DNA from: Streptomyces sp. 846.5
Lineage (GTDB): Bacteria > Actinomycetota > Actinomycetes > Streptomycetales > Streptomycetaceae
Reading direction: 5' to 3'
DNA length: 64,000 nt
Assembly (NCBI RefSeq): GCF_004365705.1
Contig: NZ_SOBN01000001.1
Coordinates: 5,380,001-5,444,000 of the forward strand
The position numbers and the translations under genes were made by a program. The stretch's first letter is position 1. Every line of letters starts with the position of its first letter. Of the stretch, positions 1-9,365 are shown piece after piece. A model generated the notes under the pieces. It searched no databases. It was not told the origin of the DNA and saw only the letters and a program-made list of their open reading frames with translations.

Positions 1-1
1 C

Positions 2-526
2 TTCGACGAGGAGGACGCCCTGCTCGCCGAGGCCGAGAAGACCAAGGACGAGGCCGACGGCGGCATGGACGAGCTGCCCTGGGAGGCGCTGGAGTCCGAC
101 GCGGTCTTCGACCGGGTGCTCTACGACGGCCATGAGTTCGGGATGCAGGCGCACGCCGGGTCGGAGGAGGAAGAGGAGTACCTGGGCATTCCGGGCCTGC
201 TCGAACCCGACCAGGTGCAGATACTGCTGCAGAAGCGGCAGACCCGGCAGATCCAGCGCAGCAAGGCCAAGCCGGCCGAGGAGGCCGACCTGATCGAACT
301 GCCGGCCGAGAAGCGCCCGGTGGTCACCCACAAGCAGCTGCAGGAGCTGCGCAAGGAGCTGAACGGGCTGGTCGGCGCCTGGCACCACCGCACCGGCCAG
401 CCGCACGGCACCATCCACAACGAGCTGCGGCGGGTGTGCGGCGGGCCGCTGACCGCGCAGGCGACGGCGGGTCAGCTGCAGGCGCGGATCAGGAAGATCC
501 AGGAGTGGGCCACGAAGATCACCTGA
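2..526 (+). CDS. C-terminal fragment of a DEAD/DEAH-type helicase
   Basis: The reading frame is open from base 2, so the gene begins before the window; only about 174 C-terminal residues are visible. The fragment is acidic at first, then carries a segment ending in LEPDQVQILLQKRQ, and closes with a helical stretch around LNGLVGAWHHRTGQPHG. From memory this tail resembles the end of large streptomycete DEAD/DEAH (SF2) helicases. No Walker motif lies in the visible part, so the helicase call rests on recollection of the family tail. It ends at TGA 524-526, convergent with the next gene. Confidence 0.5.
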   Translation, partial: FDEEDALLAEAEKTKDEADGGMDELPWEALESDAVFDRVLYDGHEFGMQAHAGSEEEEEYLGIPGLLEPDQVQILLQKRQTRQIQRSKAKPAEEADLIELPAEKRPVVTHKQLQELRKELNGLVGAWHHRTGQPHGTIHNELRRVCGGPLTAQATAGQLQARIRKIQEWATKIT

Positions 527-548
527 TGGCTGGTCAGGGGCAGGTCGG

Positions 549-1475
549 TCACGCTGCCGCGGGGCCGGTGATGTAGGTGCCCGAGGTGCTGTAGGGCCAG
601 CCGTTGTCGACGCAGCCCTTCATGCCCTTGAGCTGCTGCATCATCACCGGCGCCGGCTGCCCGGCGCCGGCGCAGGTGACATGGTTGTGGCCCAGCGAGT
701 GGCCGACCTCGTGGTTGATCGCCAGCGCGTGGTACAGGTCGGCCTGGCCCTTGTAGGCCGGGGTCAGGTCGATCCAGCGGGCCACGTTCTCGGCCACCTG
801 GTTGCCGCTGTTGCTGCAGTTCACCCCGCCCTTCAGCACCTCGAAGACGGTGGTGATGCCGAAGGTCTGGCAGCGGCGGTTGGTCGTCTCCGGCGAGGCC
901 AGGTAGATGGTGAAGGCCACCGGACCGGAGTCCACCCGCTGGAACGACCACAGGCCGCCGGCGCTCCAGCCCTGCTTGGTGTTGTCCAGAATGGCGTCCA
1001 CCTCGGAGGCGAACAGCGCCGCGCTGATCCCCAGGCCGTTCTCCACGGCGACCTTGTAGCGCTTGAGCGTGCCTGTGCCGAAGCGCTTGGTGGTGCCGGT
1101 CGCGTAGGTGTAGGTGCCCGGACCCGAAGAGGGCCAGCTGGTCGGGAGCAGGGCCGCGGTGGACGAGGGGGACTGCGCGGCCGAGGGCGAGGACGAGGGG
1201 GAGGCGCTGGGGGAGGCGCTGCTCGCCGCCGCCGAGGCGGCGTCGCTCCCGGGGGCCGGCAGCACCGATGCGGCGGTGGCCTTGTCGTTGCCCGAGCCGT
1301 TCAGCATGTAGCCGCCGACCCCGAGCACCGCCACCAGCGCCAGGGCGGCCAGCGCCTTGGGACCGGAGCTTCGTTTCGGTTTACGACGTCCGCTGCCCCG
1401 GCCGGACGCGCGTCTGCGCCCGCCGCCGCTCTGACCGGCGGAACGGGCTGGCGTGCGGCGGGTGCTCTGGGGCAT
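549..1475 (-). CDS. Membrane-anchored DUF3152 protein with zinc-protease motif
   Basis: A 308-residue protein. Residues 1-40 are very Arg/Lys/Ser rich and cytoplasmic, 41-58 form a membrane segment or signal anchor, and 70-110 are a low-complexity Ser/Ala/Pro linker. The rest is a DUF3152-type extracellular domain. It contains HEVGHSLGHNH at 255-265, fitting HExxHxxGxxH, the zinc ligand pattern of metzincin-like metalloproteases. Cysteines at about 202, 220 and 268 could form disulfides. A protease activity is inferred from the motif; no substrate is suggested by neighbours. The gene diverges from the IclR gene across about 277 bases. Confidence 0.85.
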   Translation of the reverse strand: MPQSTRRTPARSAGQSGGGRRRASGRGSGRRKPKRSSGPKALAALALVAVLGVGGYMLNGSGNDKATAASVLPAPGSDAASAAASSASPSASPSSSPSAAQSPSSTAALLPTSWPSSGPGTYTYATGTTKRFGTGTLKRYKVAVENGLGISAALFASEVDAILDNTKQGWSAGGLWSFQRVDSGPVAFTIYLASPETTNRRCQTFGITTVFEVLKGGVNCSNSGNQVAENVARWIDLTPAYKGQADLYHALAINHEVGHSLGHNHVTCAGAGQPAPVMMQQLKGMKGCVDNGWPYSTSGTYITGPAAA

Positions 1476-1752
1476 GGGGCAGTAACTCTCTGTGTGGAAA
1501 GAGGGCTGACTCGCACCAACGAATACATCTGAGTCACGCGGATGGTTGCATACGTTCCTGGCGACCTTGACAGCAAAGAGGACTCGGTCACGAATCGGTA
1601 AGGCGAGATGTCCGGTTGCCCCGTCTCGCCCCGGTCGGCGCCTCGCTCAGCGATGAATCCTGACCGAATTCTGGACAACCCCTTCCGCTGGGCGGTGCAA
1701 CGTCACTAGCGTCCACCCTCACCATGCATCCGGCGGAAGAGGAGTACAGGCC

Positions 1753-2403
1753 GTGACCGCCGAGACGTCACAGACCCTGGACCGGGGGGTCCAGGTCCTC
1801 AAGCTCCTCGCGGACTCCGAGCGGGGGCTCACCGTCACCGAGCTCGCCGGGCGCCTCGGCGTCAACCGCACCGTCGTCTACCGGCTGCTGGCGACCCTGG
1901 AGCAGCACGGCCTGGTCCGCCGGGACATCGGCGGCCGGGCCAGGGTCGGCCTCGGCGTGCTGCGGCTCGCCCACCGGGTGCACCCGTTGCTGCGGGAGGC
2001 CGCGTTGCCCGCGCTGCGGAGTCTGGCCGAGGATCTCGGGGCGACGGCGCACCTGACGCTGGTGGACGGGAACGACGCACTGGTCGTCGCGGTGGTGGAG
2101 CCGAGCTGGACCGACTTCCATGTCGCCTACCGGACGGGCCTGCGGCACCAGTTGGACGAGAACGCGGCGGGCCGTGCGATTCTCGCTGCGCGGGCGCTGC
2201 CGTACGGGGCCCGGCCGGAGCCGCCCTTCGTCGCCACGGGGGCGGAGGAGCGCTCGGGTGCTTGCGGGGCGGCGGCGGCGTTGCTGGGGTTGAGCGGGAT
2301 CGAGGGGTGTGTCGGGGTGGTGATGCTCGGGGGGATGGTTCCGGAGCGGGTCGGACCTCGGGTCGTCGAGGCGGCGGCGGACGTGGCGGAAGCGCTTCGG
2401 TGA
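1753..2403 (+). CDS. IclR-family transcriptional regulator
   Basis: A 216-residue protein starting at GTG behind a purine-rich GGAAGAGGAG stretch. Residues 5-60 form the winged helix-turn-helix (LTVTELAGRLGVNRTVVYRLLATLEQHGLV), followed by an effector-binding domain containing LVDGNDALVVAVVEP and HQLDENAAGRAILAA. This is typical of IclR regulators of catabolic genes, though slightly short (family about 250). The target is not clear: hpd lies 2 kb downstream but has its own divergent Lrp regulator. The nearest neighbour is an S16 protein, so autoregulation or a distant target are as likely. Confidence 0.88.
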   Translation: MTAETSQTLDRGVQVLKLLADSERGLTVTELAGRLGVNRTVVYRLLATLEQHGLVRRDIGGRARVGLGVLRLAHRVHPLLREAALPALRSLAEDLGATAHLTLVDGNDALVVAVVEPSWTDFHVAYRTGLRHQLDENAAGRAILAARALPYGARPEPPFVATGAEERSGACGAAAALLGLSGIEGCVGVVMLGGMVPERVGPRVVEAAADVAEALR

Positions 2404-2441
2404 GGTGGCTTGGGTCTGTGGGCGGCCCTACGTAGGTGCAT

Positions 2442-2473
2442 GGCTGGTCGCGCAGTTCCCCGCGCCCCTGGGG
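2442..2473. repeat. Intergenic repeat, copy 1
   Basis: A 32-base stretch containing GCGCAGTTCCCCGCGCCCCT sits just 3' of the IclR gene. The identical 32 bases recur at 7984-8015, also 3' of a gene. I recall this sequence as a common dispersed intergenic element in Streptomyces genomes. Its function is unknown to me; the GC-rich half could fold when transcribed. Confidence 0.75.
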
Positions 2474-2516
2474 ATGTGCGTGGCTGAGGAGCGTGCAAGG
2501 CTCGCGGTGTGTTTTG

Positions 2517-3371
2517 ATGCGCGGTGTGCTGTTTACTCTGCCTTCGTCGCTGTCCCGTCGTCCCGTCGTGCTGACGGTTTGTGCTGTGGTGGTTGCGGCG
2601 TTGCTCGGGGTGGCGGCGTTCGCGCCGTTGCCGTTCACGATCATGTATCCCGGGATCACGGCCAACACGCTGGGGAGCTACCCGGACAAGGCGACGGACG
2701 GACAGCAGCCGCAGCGGGTGATCACCATCACCGGCGCGACTGTGCGGCAGCCCAGCGGCGCGCTGCGGATGACCACGATCGAGGCGACCGCGCCGCAGGA
2801 CTCGGTCAGTCTGCTGAAGGCGATCAGGGCCTGGCCGAACCCGCGGGAGGCGGTCGTGCCGCACGACGCCGTCTACCCGGCCGGCCAGAACGTGCAGCAG
2901 GTCAATGCGACCAACCAGCAGGAGATGGCCGACTCGCAGTCGGCCGCGACCACGGCCGCGCTGAGCTATCTGCACCTGGACGCCGCCAAGGTGAAGGTGA
3001 GCATCAACCTCGCCAGCGTGGGCGGTCCCAGCGCAGGGCTGATGTTCACCCTGGGGATCATCGACCTGCTGAACGGCAACGGCACCGGCAAGGCGGGCAC
3101 GGCCGGTGACCTGACCAACGGCGCGAACATCGCCGGCACCGGTGCGATCGACGGCGCGGGGAAGGTCTCCGAGGTCGGCGGGGTCGCGCTGAAGACCAAG
3201 GCGGCGGCCAAGTACGGCGCCACGGTGTTCCTGGTGCCCAGCTCCGAGTGCTCGGACGCGCGCGCGGACACCCCGCAGGGCCTGCGCCTGGTCCCGGTGA
3301 ACACCCTGGACCAGGCCATCAGCGCCCTGAAGGCGCTGCAGACCGGCACCGGCACCGTCCCGTCCTGCTGA
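2517..3371 (+). CDS. Membrane-anchored Lon-like S16 domain protein (YlbL-like)
   Basis: A 284-residue protein. ATG 2517 is chosen because the hydrophobic anchor (about 17-36) follows directly; an upstream in-frame ATG at 2436 would add 27 atypical residues translated from the intergenic repeat. The C-terminal half is a Lon-type S16 peptidase domain: VGGPSAG carries the nucleophile Ser172, and GGVALKTKAA offers the dyad Lys at about 226. There is no ATPase module and no clear PDZ domain, unlike the usual YlbL-type proteins, so it looks like a short form. Expected location is the outer face of the membrane. Confidence 0.8.
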   Translation: MRGVLFTLPSSLSRRPVVLTVCAVVVAALLGVAAFAPLPFTIMYPGITANTLGSYPDKATDGQQPQRVITITGATVRQPSGALRMTTIEATAPQDSVSLLKAIRAWPNPREAVVPHDAVYPAGQNVQQVNATNQQEMADSQSAATTAALSYLHLDAAKVKVSINLASVGGPSAGLMFTLGIIDLLNGNGTGKAGTAGDLTNGANIAGTGAIDGAGKVSEVGGVALKTKAAAKYGATVFLVPSSECSDARADTPQGLRLVPVNTLDQAISALKALQTGTGTVPSC

Positions 3372-3374
3372 CCG

Positions 3375-3854
3375 TCAGTCCCTGGCGGCCTGCTCGACCA
3401 GGGGGAGCACCCGGAACGGAACCGGATTTTCCAGGGCGATCGCGGTCGAGGCCCGGACAATGCCGTCGAACCCCACGACCCGGTCGATCACCCGCTGGAG
3501 ATCGGCGTTGGAGCGGGCCACGATGCGGCAGAGCATGTCGCCCTGGCCGGTGATGGTGTGCAGCTCCAGCACCTCGGGGACGGAGGCCAGGTGGGCCCGG
3601 ACATCCGTGCCCTGGCCCTGGGAGATCTCCAGGGTGGCGAAGGCGGTGACCGGGTAGCCGAGGGCGGCCGGGTCCAGCTGCGGCGCCGAACCGCGGATCA
3701 CCCCGTTGGCGCGCAGCCGATCGAGTCGGGCCTGGACGGTGCCGCGCGCCACGCCGAGCCGGCGCGAGCACTCCAGCACGCCGGGGCGCGGGTCCTCGGC
3801 GAGCAGGGCGAGCAGGGCGGCGTCCAGCGGGTCGATTCCGGGGACGGCGGGCAT
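3375..3854 (-). CDS. Lrp/AsnC-family transcriptional regulator
   Basis: A 159-residue protein with an N-terminal AsnC-type HTH (residues 6-55, VLECSRRLGVARGTVQARLDRL) and a RAM/AsnC ligand-binding domain (about 70-150). The start at 3854 is set by homology and by a GGAG eight bases upstream; longer in-frame starts run into the hpd promoter. It is divergent from hpd with 148 bases between them. That arrangement suggests control of tyrosine or phenylalanine catabolism, as is usual for Lrp members beside their target. The link is inferred from position. Confidence 0.87.
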   Translation of the reverse strand: MPAVPGIDPLDAALLALLAEDPRPGVLECSRRLGVARGTVQARLDRLRANGVIRGSAPQLDPAALGYPVTAFATLEISQGQGTDVRAHLASVPEVLELHTITGQGDMLCRIVARSNADLQRVIDRVVGFDGIVRASTAIALENPVPFRVLPLVEQAARD

Positions 3855-3954
3855 CAGCGGCTCCAGGTGGGCAGAATGTACACCAAGGATGGGGTACGGC
3901 TGGCCTGGCTGTACAGCCTGCTCAGTGTTTCGCGGGACAGTTGCGCAGTGCTGA

Positions 3955-5109
<1,155 letters not shown>

Positions 5110-5176
5110 TGATTCGTCATGTCTCATTCAGGTGAACCATGATGCGATGACTGATCATCAGTTCTAGGCTGCTTGA

Positions 5177-6565
5177 ATGATCGTCAGCCGCCTTCTCGCC
5201 CTCGCTGCGACTCCCGTTCTCGCCGCCCTCCTGGCAGGTGCCTCCCAGGGGGGCGGCGCTCTGCCCGGCGCACCCACGGCCGGGGACCCGTACTTCCCGC
5301 AGTCCGGCGACGGCGGTTACCACGTCGTCCACTACCGGCTGAACCTCGGCTACACGCCCGCGTCCCGACACCTGGATGCGACGGCGGTGCTGACCTCCAC
5401 GGCCACCCAGAACCTCAGCTCCTTCTACCTGGACCTTTCCGGACTGACCGTCAGCAGCGTCCGGATCGACGGCCGGGCGGTGGCGTTCAGCCGCAGCGGA
5501 GTGAAGCTCAAGGTCACGCCCGCGCACGCGCTCCGCAGGGGCCGTACCTTCAGCACCACGATCACCTATTCGGGCGTGCCCAAGGGGGTCACCGACCCGG
5601 ACGGCTCGGCCGACGGCTGGATCGCGCAGAAGGACGGCTCGGTCTTCGTCGCCAGTGAGCCGCAGGGGGCCATGACCTGGTTCCCCAGCAACAGCCACCC
5701 CATCGACAAGTCGACCTACGAGGTCGAGGTCACCGTCCCGGACGGCTGGACCGCCGTCTCCAACGGCCGTCTCGCCAGCCGCCGCAGCAGCAACGGCCGC
5801 ACCGCCTTCGACTGGCGCGAGACCAGCCCGATGGCGGCCTACCTGGCCACCGCCAGCATCGGGAAGTTCCAGGTGCAGACCTACCGCACCGCGACCGGCC
5901 TGCCCGTCTACAACGCCGTCGACCCGGCCGAGGCCAAGGCCGCCGCCCCGGTGCTGGCCCAGCTCCCGGCCGTGATCGCCTGGGAGAGCACGCTCTTCGG
6001 CCGCTACCCCTTCGACGCGGCCGGCGCCGTCGTCGAGCACGCCCGCAGCGTCGGCTACGCCCTGGAGACCCAGACCAGGCCGGTCTACGACCGTGCGCCC
6101 GACATCGACACCCTGGTCCACGAGACCGCGCACCAGTGGTTCGGCGACTCGGTCACTCTGAAGCGCTGGAAGGACATCTGGCTGAACGAGGGCTTCGCGA
6201 CCTACACCGAGTGGCTCTGGGACGCCCAGCACGGCGGCCCCAGCACGGCCAAGCGGTTCGCCACCGACTACGCCCTCCCGGCCGGCAACGACCTCTGGTC
6301 CTTCCCGGCCGGCGACCCCGGCGACGGCGCCCACATCTTCGGCACCCCGCCCTACGAGCGCGGCGCGATGGTGCTGGAGAAGCTCCGCGAGAGCGTCGGC
6401 GACCAGGCGTTCTTCGCCATCCTGCGGAGCTGGGCCGCCGAACACCGCTACGGTCACGGCGACACCGCGCAGTTCATCGCGCTGAGCGAGAAGATTTCCG
6501 GTAAGAAGCTGGACTCGCTCTTCGCGACCTGGCTGTATGGCAAGGGCAAGCCCGCGACGCCATAA
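5177..6565 (+). CDS. Secreted M1-family zinc metallopeptidase
   Basis: A 462-residue protein with a signal peptide at about 1-25. The N-terminal beta domain is followed by the M1 catalytic core: HETAH (His315, Glu316, His319) and the third zinc ligand Glu338 in WLNEGF, spaced exactly 18 residues as in aminopeptidase N. The exopeptidase GxMEN loop is replaced by AGAVVEHARSVGYALETQ, a common form in secreted actinobacterial members, and the C-terminal ARM-like domain of large M1 enzymes is absent. Likely an extracellular peptidase for nutrient scavenging. It begins 67 bases after hpd but is not functionally tied to it. Confidence 0.93.
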   Translation: MIVSRLLALAATPVLAALLAGASQGGGALPGAPTAGDPYFPQSGDGGYHVVHYRLNLGYTPASRHLDATAVLTSTATQNLSSFYLDLSGLTVSSVRIDGRAVAFSRSGVKLKVTPAHALRRGRTFSTTITYSGVPKGVTDPDGSADGWIAQKDGSVFVASEPQGAMTWFPSNSHPIDKSTYEVEVTVPDGWTAVSNGRLASRRSSNGRTAFDWRETSPMAAYLATASIGKFQVQTYRTATGLPVYNAVDPAEAKAAAPVLAQLPAVIAWESTLFGRYPFDAAGAVVEHARSVGYALETQTRPVYDRAPDIDTLVHETAHQWFGDSVTLKRWKDIWLNEGFATYTEWLWDAQHGGPSTAKRFATDYALPAGNDLWSFPAGDPGDGAHIFGTPPYERGAMVLEKLRESVGDQAFFAILRSWAAEHRYGHGDTAQFIALSEKISGKKLDSLFATWLYGKGKPATP

Positions 6566-6589
6566 GCCTTCAACTGGGAGTACAGAGCC

Positions 6590-7954
6590 ATGAGTGACCT
6601 GGTCGACCTGCTGAGGGAGGGGCTGCCGGAGGCGGCGGTCGTCACCGATCCCGATGTCACCGCCGCCTACCGCCAGGACATGGCGGGGTTCTGCGCGAGC
6701 GGCAATCCGGCGGTGCTGGTGTTCCCGGACACGGTCGACCAGGTCAGGCATGTCATGCGGACCGCCACCGCGCTGCGGGTCCCGGTGGTCCCGCAGGGGG
6801 CGCGCACCGGGCTCTCGGGCGCGGCCAACGCCGTGGACGGGTGCATCCTGCTGTCCCTGGTGCGGATGAACCGGATCCTGGAGATCGACCCGGTGAACCG
6901 GATCGCCGTGGTCGAGCCCGGAGTCGTCAACGCGGCGCTGTCGCAGGCGGTGGGGGTGCACGGACTCAGCTATCCGCCGGACCCGTCCAGCTGGGAGACC
7001 TGCACCATCGGCGGCAACATCGGCACCGCGTCCGGTGGCCTGTGCTGTGTCAAGTACGGCACCACCAGCGAGTACGTGATCGGCCTGGACGTGGTGCTGG
7101 CCGACGGCGAGCTGCTGCGGACCGGGCGCCGCACCGCCAAGGGCGTCGCCGGGTACGACCTCACCCGGCTGCTGGTCGGCTCCGAGGGCAGCCTCGGCGT
7201 CGTCGTCGGCGCCACGCTCGCCCTGCGGCCAAGCCCGCCGCCGCAGCTCGCCCTCGCGGCCGAGTTCCCCAGCACCGACACCGCGTGTGCGGCGGTCTGC
7301 GCCGTGATGGAGGCCGGGTTCACGCCGTCGCTGATGGAGCTGATGGACACGGTCTCGGTACGGGCCGTCAACTCCATGGCGCAGATGGGCCTGCCGGACT
7401 CCACGGCGGCGCTGCTGCTGATCGCCTTCGACACCCTCGACCCGGTCGCGGACCTGGCCGCCGCCGGAGAGATCTGTGCTGCGCACGGCGCCACGGAGGT
7501 CGTCCCCGCCGCGGACAGCGCGGAGTCCGAGCTGCTGCTCCAGGCCCGCAGGCTGTCGCTGACGGCGATGGACACGCTCGGCACCACGATGGTCGACGAC
7601 GTCGCCGTCCCGAGGTCGGCGCTGGCCGCCATGATCAACGGCGTCGCCGAGATCGCCGAGCGGTTCGATCTCACCATCGGGGTGGTCGCCCACGCGGGCG
7701 ACGGCAACACCCACCCGGTGGTGGTCTTCGACGCGGCCGACCCCGAGGAGACGGCGCGGGCGCGGGAGTCGTTCGACGCGATCATGGCTCTGGGGCTGGA
7801 GCTGGGCGGGACGATCACGGGGGAGCACGGGGTGGGGCTGCTCAAGCGGGAGTGGCTTGCGCGGGAGATCGGGCCTGTCGGGCTGGAGTTGCAGCGGAGG
7901 GTTAAGGCGGCGTTCGATCCTTTGGGGTTGTTGAACCCGGGGAAGGTGTTCTGA
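6590..7954 (+). CDS. FAD-linked oxidase, GlcD/D-lactate dehydrogenase type
   Basis: A 454-residue cytoplasmic flavoprotein of the FAD-binding PCMH class. Residues 35-215 hold the FAD domain: PVVPQGARTGLSGAANA, GGNIGTASGGLCCVKYG and LVGSEGSLGVV. The C-terminal FAD-oxidase domain has the signature GVVAHAGDGNTHP and ends with GEHGVGLLKREW and LNPGKVF. These are hallmarks of glycolate, D-lactate or other 2-hydroxyacid dehydrogenases; the exact substrate cannot be read from sequence. ATG is preceded by GGGAG. It follows the M1 peptidase by 24 bases, so co-transcription is likely. Confidence 0.92.
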   Translation: MSDLVDLLREGLPEAAVVTDPDVTAAYRQDMAGFCASGNPAVLVFPDTVDQVRHVMRTATALRVPVVPQGARTGLSGAANAVDGCILLSLVRMNRILEIDPVNRIAVVEPGVVNAALSQAVGVHGLSYPPDPSSWETCTIGGNIGTASGGLCCVKYGTTSEYVIGLDVVLADGELLRTGRRTAKGVAGYDLTRLLVGSEGSLGVVVGATLALRPSPPPQLALAAEFPSTDTACAAVCAVMEAGFTPSLMELMDTVSVRAVNSMAQMGLPDSTAALLLIAFDTLDPVADLAAAGEICAAHGATEVVPAADSAESELLLQARRLSLTAMDTLGTTMVDDVAVPRSALAAMINGVAEIAERFDLTIGVVAHAGDGNTHPVVVFDAADPEETARARESFDAIMALGLELGGTITGEHGVGLLKREWLAREIGPVGLELQRRVKAAFDPLGLLNPGKVF

Positions 7955-7983
7955 ACGGTGCGCAACTGTGCACGTGGGTGGTG

Positions 7984-8015
7984 GGCTGGTCGCGCAGTTC
8001 CCCGCGCCCCTGGGG
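7984..8015. repeat. Intergenic repeat, copy 2
   Basis: Identical over 32 bases to the element at 2442-2473 and in the same orientation. It lies between two convergent genes, the FAD oxidase and the small secreted protein gene. Both copies sit in 3' flanks, so a role in mRNA 3' ends or simple mobility would fit; neither is shown. Confidence 0.75.
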
Positions 8016-8029
8016 TGTGCAACTGAGCG

Positions 8030-8587
8030 TCAGCTGGAGCCTGTTTGGACGAGTGGGGGGTGGCCGTTCCAGGTGACGTAGAAGATCGAGTCGGTGCCGG
8101 CGCCGCCGTCCTGCTGGAAGTCGACGCGGAGCCAGGTGGCGGTGACCCACTGGTGCCAGGACCAGCCGGCGTCGGGGGTCACCGAGACGATGCTGGCGGA
8201 GGTCGCGCCCATGTCGATGACGATGCGGCCGCCGGGGCGGGTGAAGGTCTGGATCTGGCCGGTGCTGCTCGCGGACGGGCTCGGCGAGGGGGAGGCGGAG
8301 GGCGTCGCGGAGGCCGTGGAGGCCCTGGGGGTGTGCGACGGAGTCGCGACGCGGCTCGGGGAGGGAGCCGGCGACGGGCTGGTCACCGCCGAGCCGATCG
8401 AGGTGGGCAGCGGCGGAGGAGTGGACGGGGCGCTGGTGGGGTCGGCCACCGCCACCACGAGGGCGCTCGGCTGCTCGTACGATCCGTCCCGCAGCACCCG
8501 GTGCACGCCGAACCAGGACACGGACACCGCAGCCGCGGTCGCCCCGGTCCATGCTGCTGCCCGTACCAGTCCTCTGCGCACGGGCAT
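8030..8587 (-). CDS. Hypothetical membrane-anchored protein
   Basis: A 185-residue protein. Residues 1-30 form an Arg-containing hydrophobic signal or anchor (RRGLVRAAAWTGATAAAVSVSW). Residues 50-110 are a Ser/Pro/Thr/Ala spacer, and the last 75 residues are a small globular domain with several Trp (WSWHQWVTATWLRVDF). The start at 8587 is chosen because it gives a signal-like N-terminus; the longer frame upstream only shadows the response regulator on the other strand. Only 40 bases separate it from that divergent gene, so they may share a control region. I do not recognise the family. Confidence 0.7.
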   Translation of the reverse strand: MPVRRGLVRAAAWTGATAAAVSVSWFGVHRVLRDGSYEQPSALVVAVADPTSAPSTPPPLPTSIGSAVTSPSPAPSPSRVATPSHTPRASTASATPSASPSPSPSASSTGQIQTFTRPGGRIVIDMGATSASIVSVTPDAGWSWHQWVTATWLRVDFQQDGGAGTDSIFYVTWNGHPPLVQTGSS

Positions 8588-8627
8588 CAGTATGACGGTT
8601 AACCCGAATGGACTACCTTCACTGTCC

Positions 8628-9365
8628 ATGGCAACTGTCCTGGTGGTCGAGGACGACCCGTTCGTGCGTTCCGCCCTGATCCGGCACCTGACCGGGGCCG
8701 GGCATGCCGTGCGCAGCGTCGGCACCGCGCTGGAAGCGCTGCGCGAAGTCGCGCAGGTCGGCTGTGACGTGGTGATCCTCGACCTCGGCCTGCCCGACCT
8801 GGACGGAAGCGAGGCGCTGAAGATGATCCGCGGCCTCACCGACGTCCCGGTGATCATCTCCACCGCGCGCGACGACGAGACCGAGATCGTCCGGCTGCTC
8901 AACGCCGGAGCCGACGACTACCTGGTCAAGCCCTTCTCCGGGGAGCACCTCAGCGCCAGGATGGCCGCGGTGCTGCGCCGCTCCGGCGCGGCCCCGGGCT
9001 CCGGGCAGCACCTCCAGGTCGGCGGTCTGCGGATCGACCTGCAGCGGCGCGAGGTGCTCCTGGACGGCGCCGCGCTCGACCTGACCCGGCGTGAGTTCGA
9101 CCTGCTGGCCTTCCTCGCCGCCCGCCCCGGCGTGGTCGTCTCCCGGCGGGAGCTGCTCGCCGAGGTGTGGCGCCAGCCGTACGGGACCGACCAGACCATC
9201 GACGTGCACCTGTCCTGGCTGCGCCGCAAGCTCGGCGAGACCGCGTCACGGCCGCGCTATCTGCACACCGTGCGCGGGGTGGGCGTCCGCCTGGACGTGC
9301 CCACCGGGCCGCCGCGGCGCAGTCCCGAGGCGGGAACCGCGTCGGGGCCGGAGCCGGCGCCGTGA
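8628..9365 (+). CDS. OmpR/PhoB-family response regulator
   Basis: A 245-residue DNA-binding regulator. The receiver domain (1-115) has the acidic pair DD at 9-10, phospho-acceptor Asp52 (VVILDLGLPD) and Lys101 (DDYLVKPF). The C-terminal winged helix (about 128-225) contains LTRREFDLLAFLAARPG and TIDVHLSWLRRKLGE. ATG 8628 is chosen because MATVLVVEDD is a canonical beginning; an in-frame ATG at 8592 is possible. Its stop overlaps the kinase start (GTGA). The chitinase downstream is a plausible target. Confidence 0.93.
   Translation: MATVLVVEDDPFVRSALIRHLTGAGHAVRSVGTALEALREVAQVGCDVVILDLGLPDLDGSEALKMIRGLTDVPVIISTARDDETEIVRLLNAGADDYLVKPFSGEHLSARMAAVLRRSGAAPGSGQHLQVGGLRIDLQRREVLLDGAALDLTRREFDLLAFLAARPGVVVSRRELLAEVWRQPYGTDQTIDVHLSWLRRKLGETASRPRYLHTVRGVGVRLDVPTGPPRRSPEAGTASGPEPAP

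Noticed and set aside
5117..7828. A 903-codon minus-strand frame opposite the M1 peptidase and FAD oxidase
   Set aside because: Same shadow effect; the plus-strand genes have catalytic motifs and ribosome sites, and this frame has neither.
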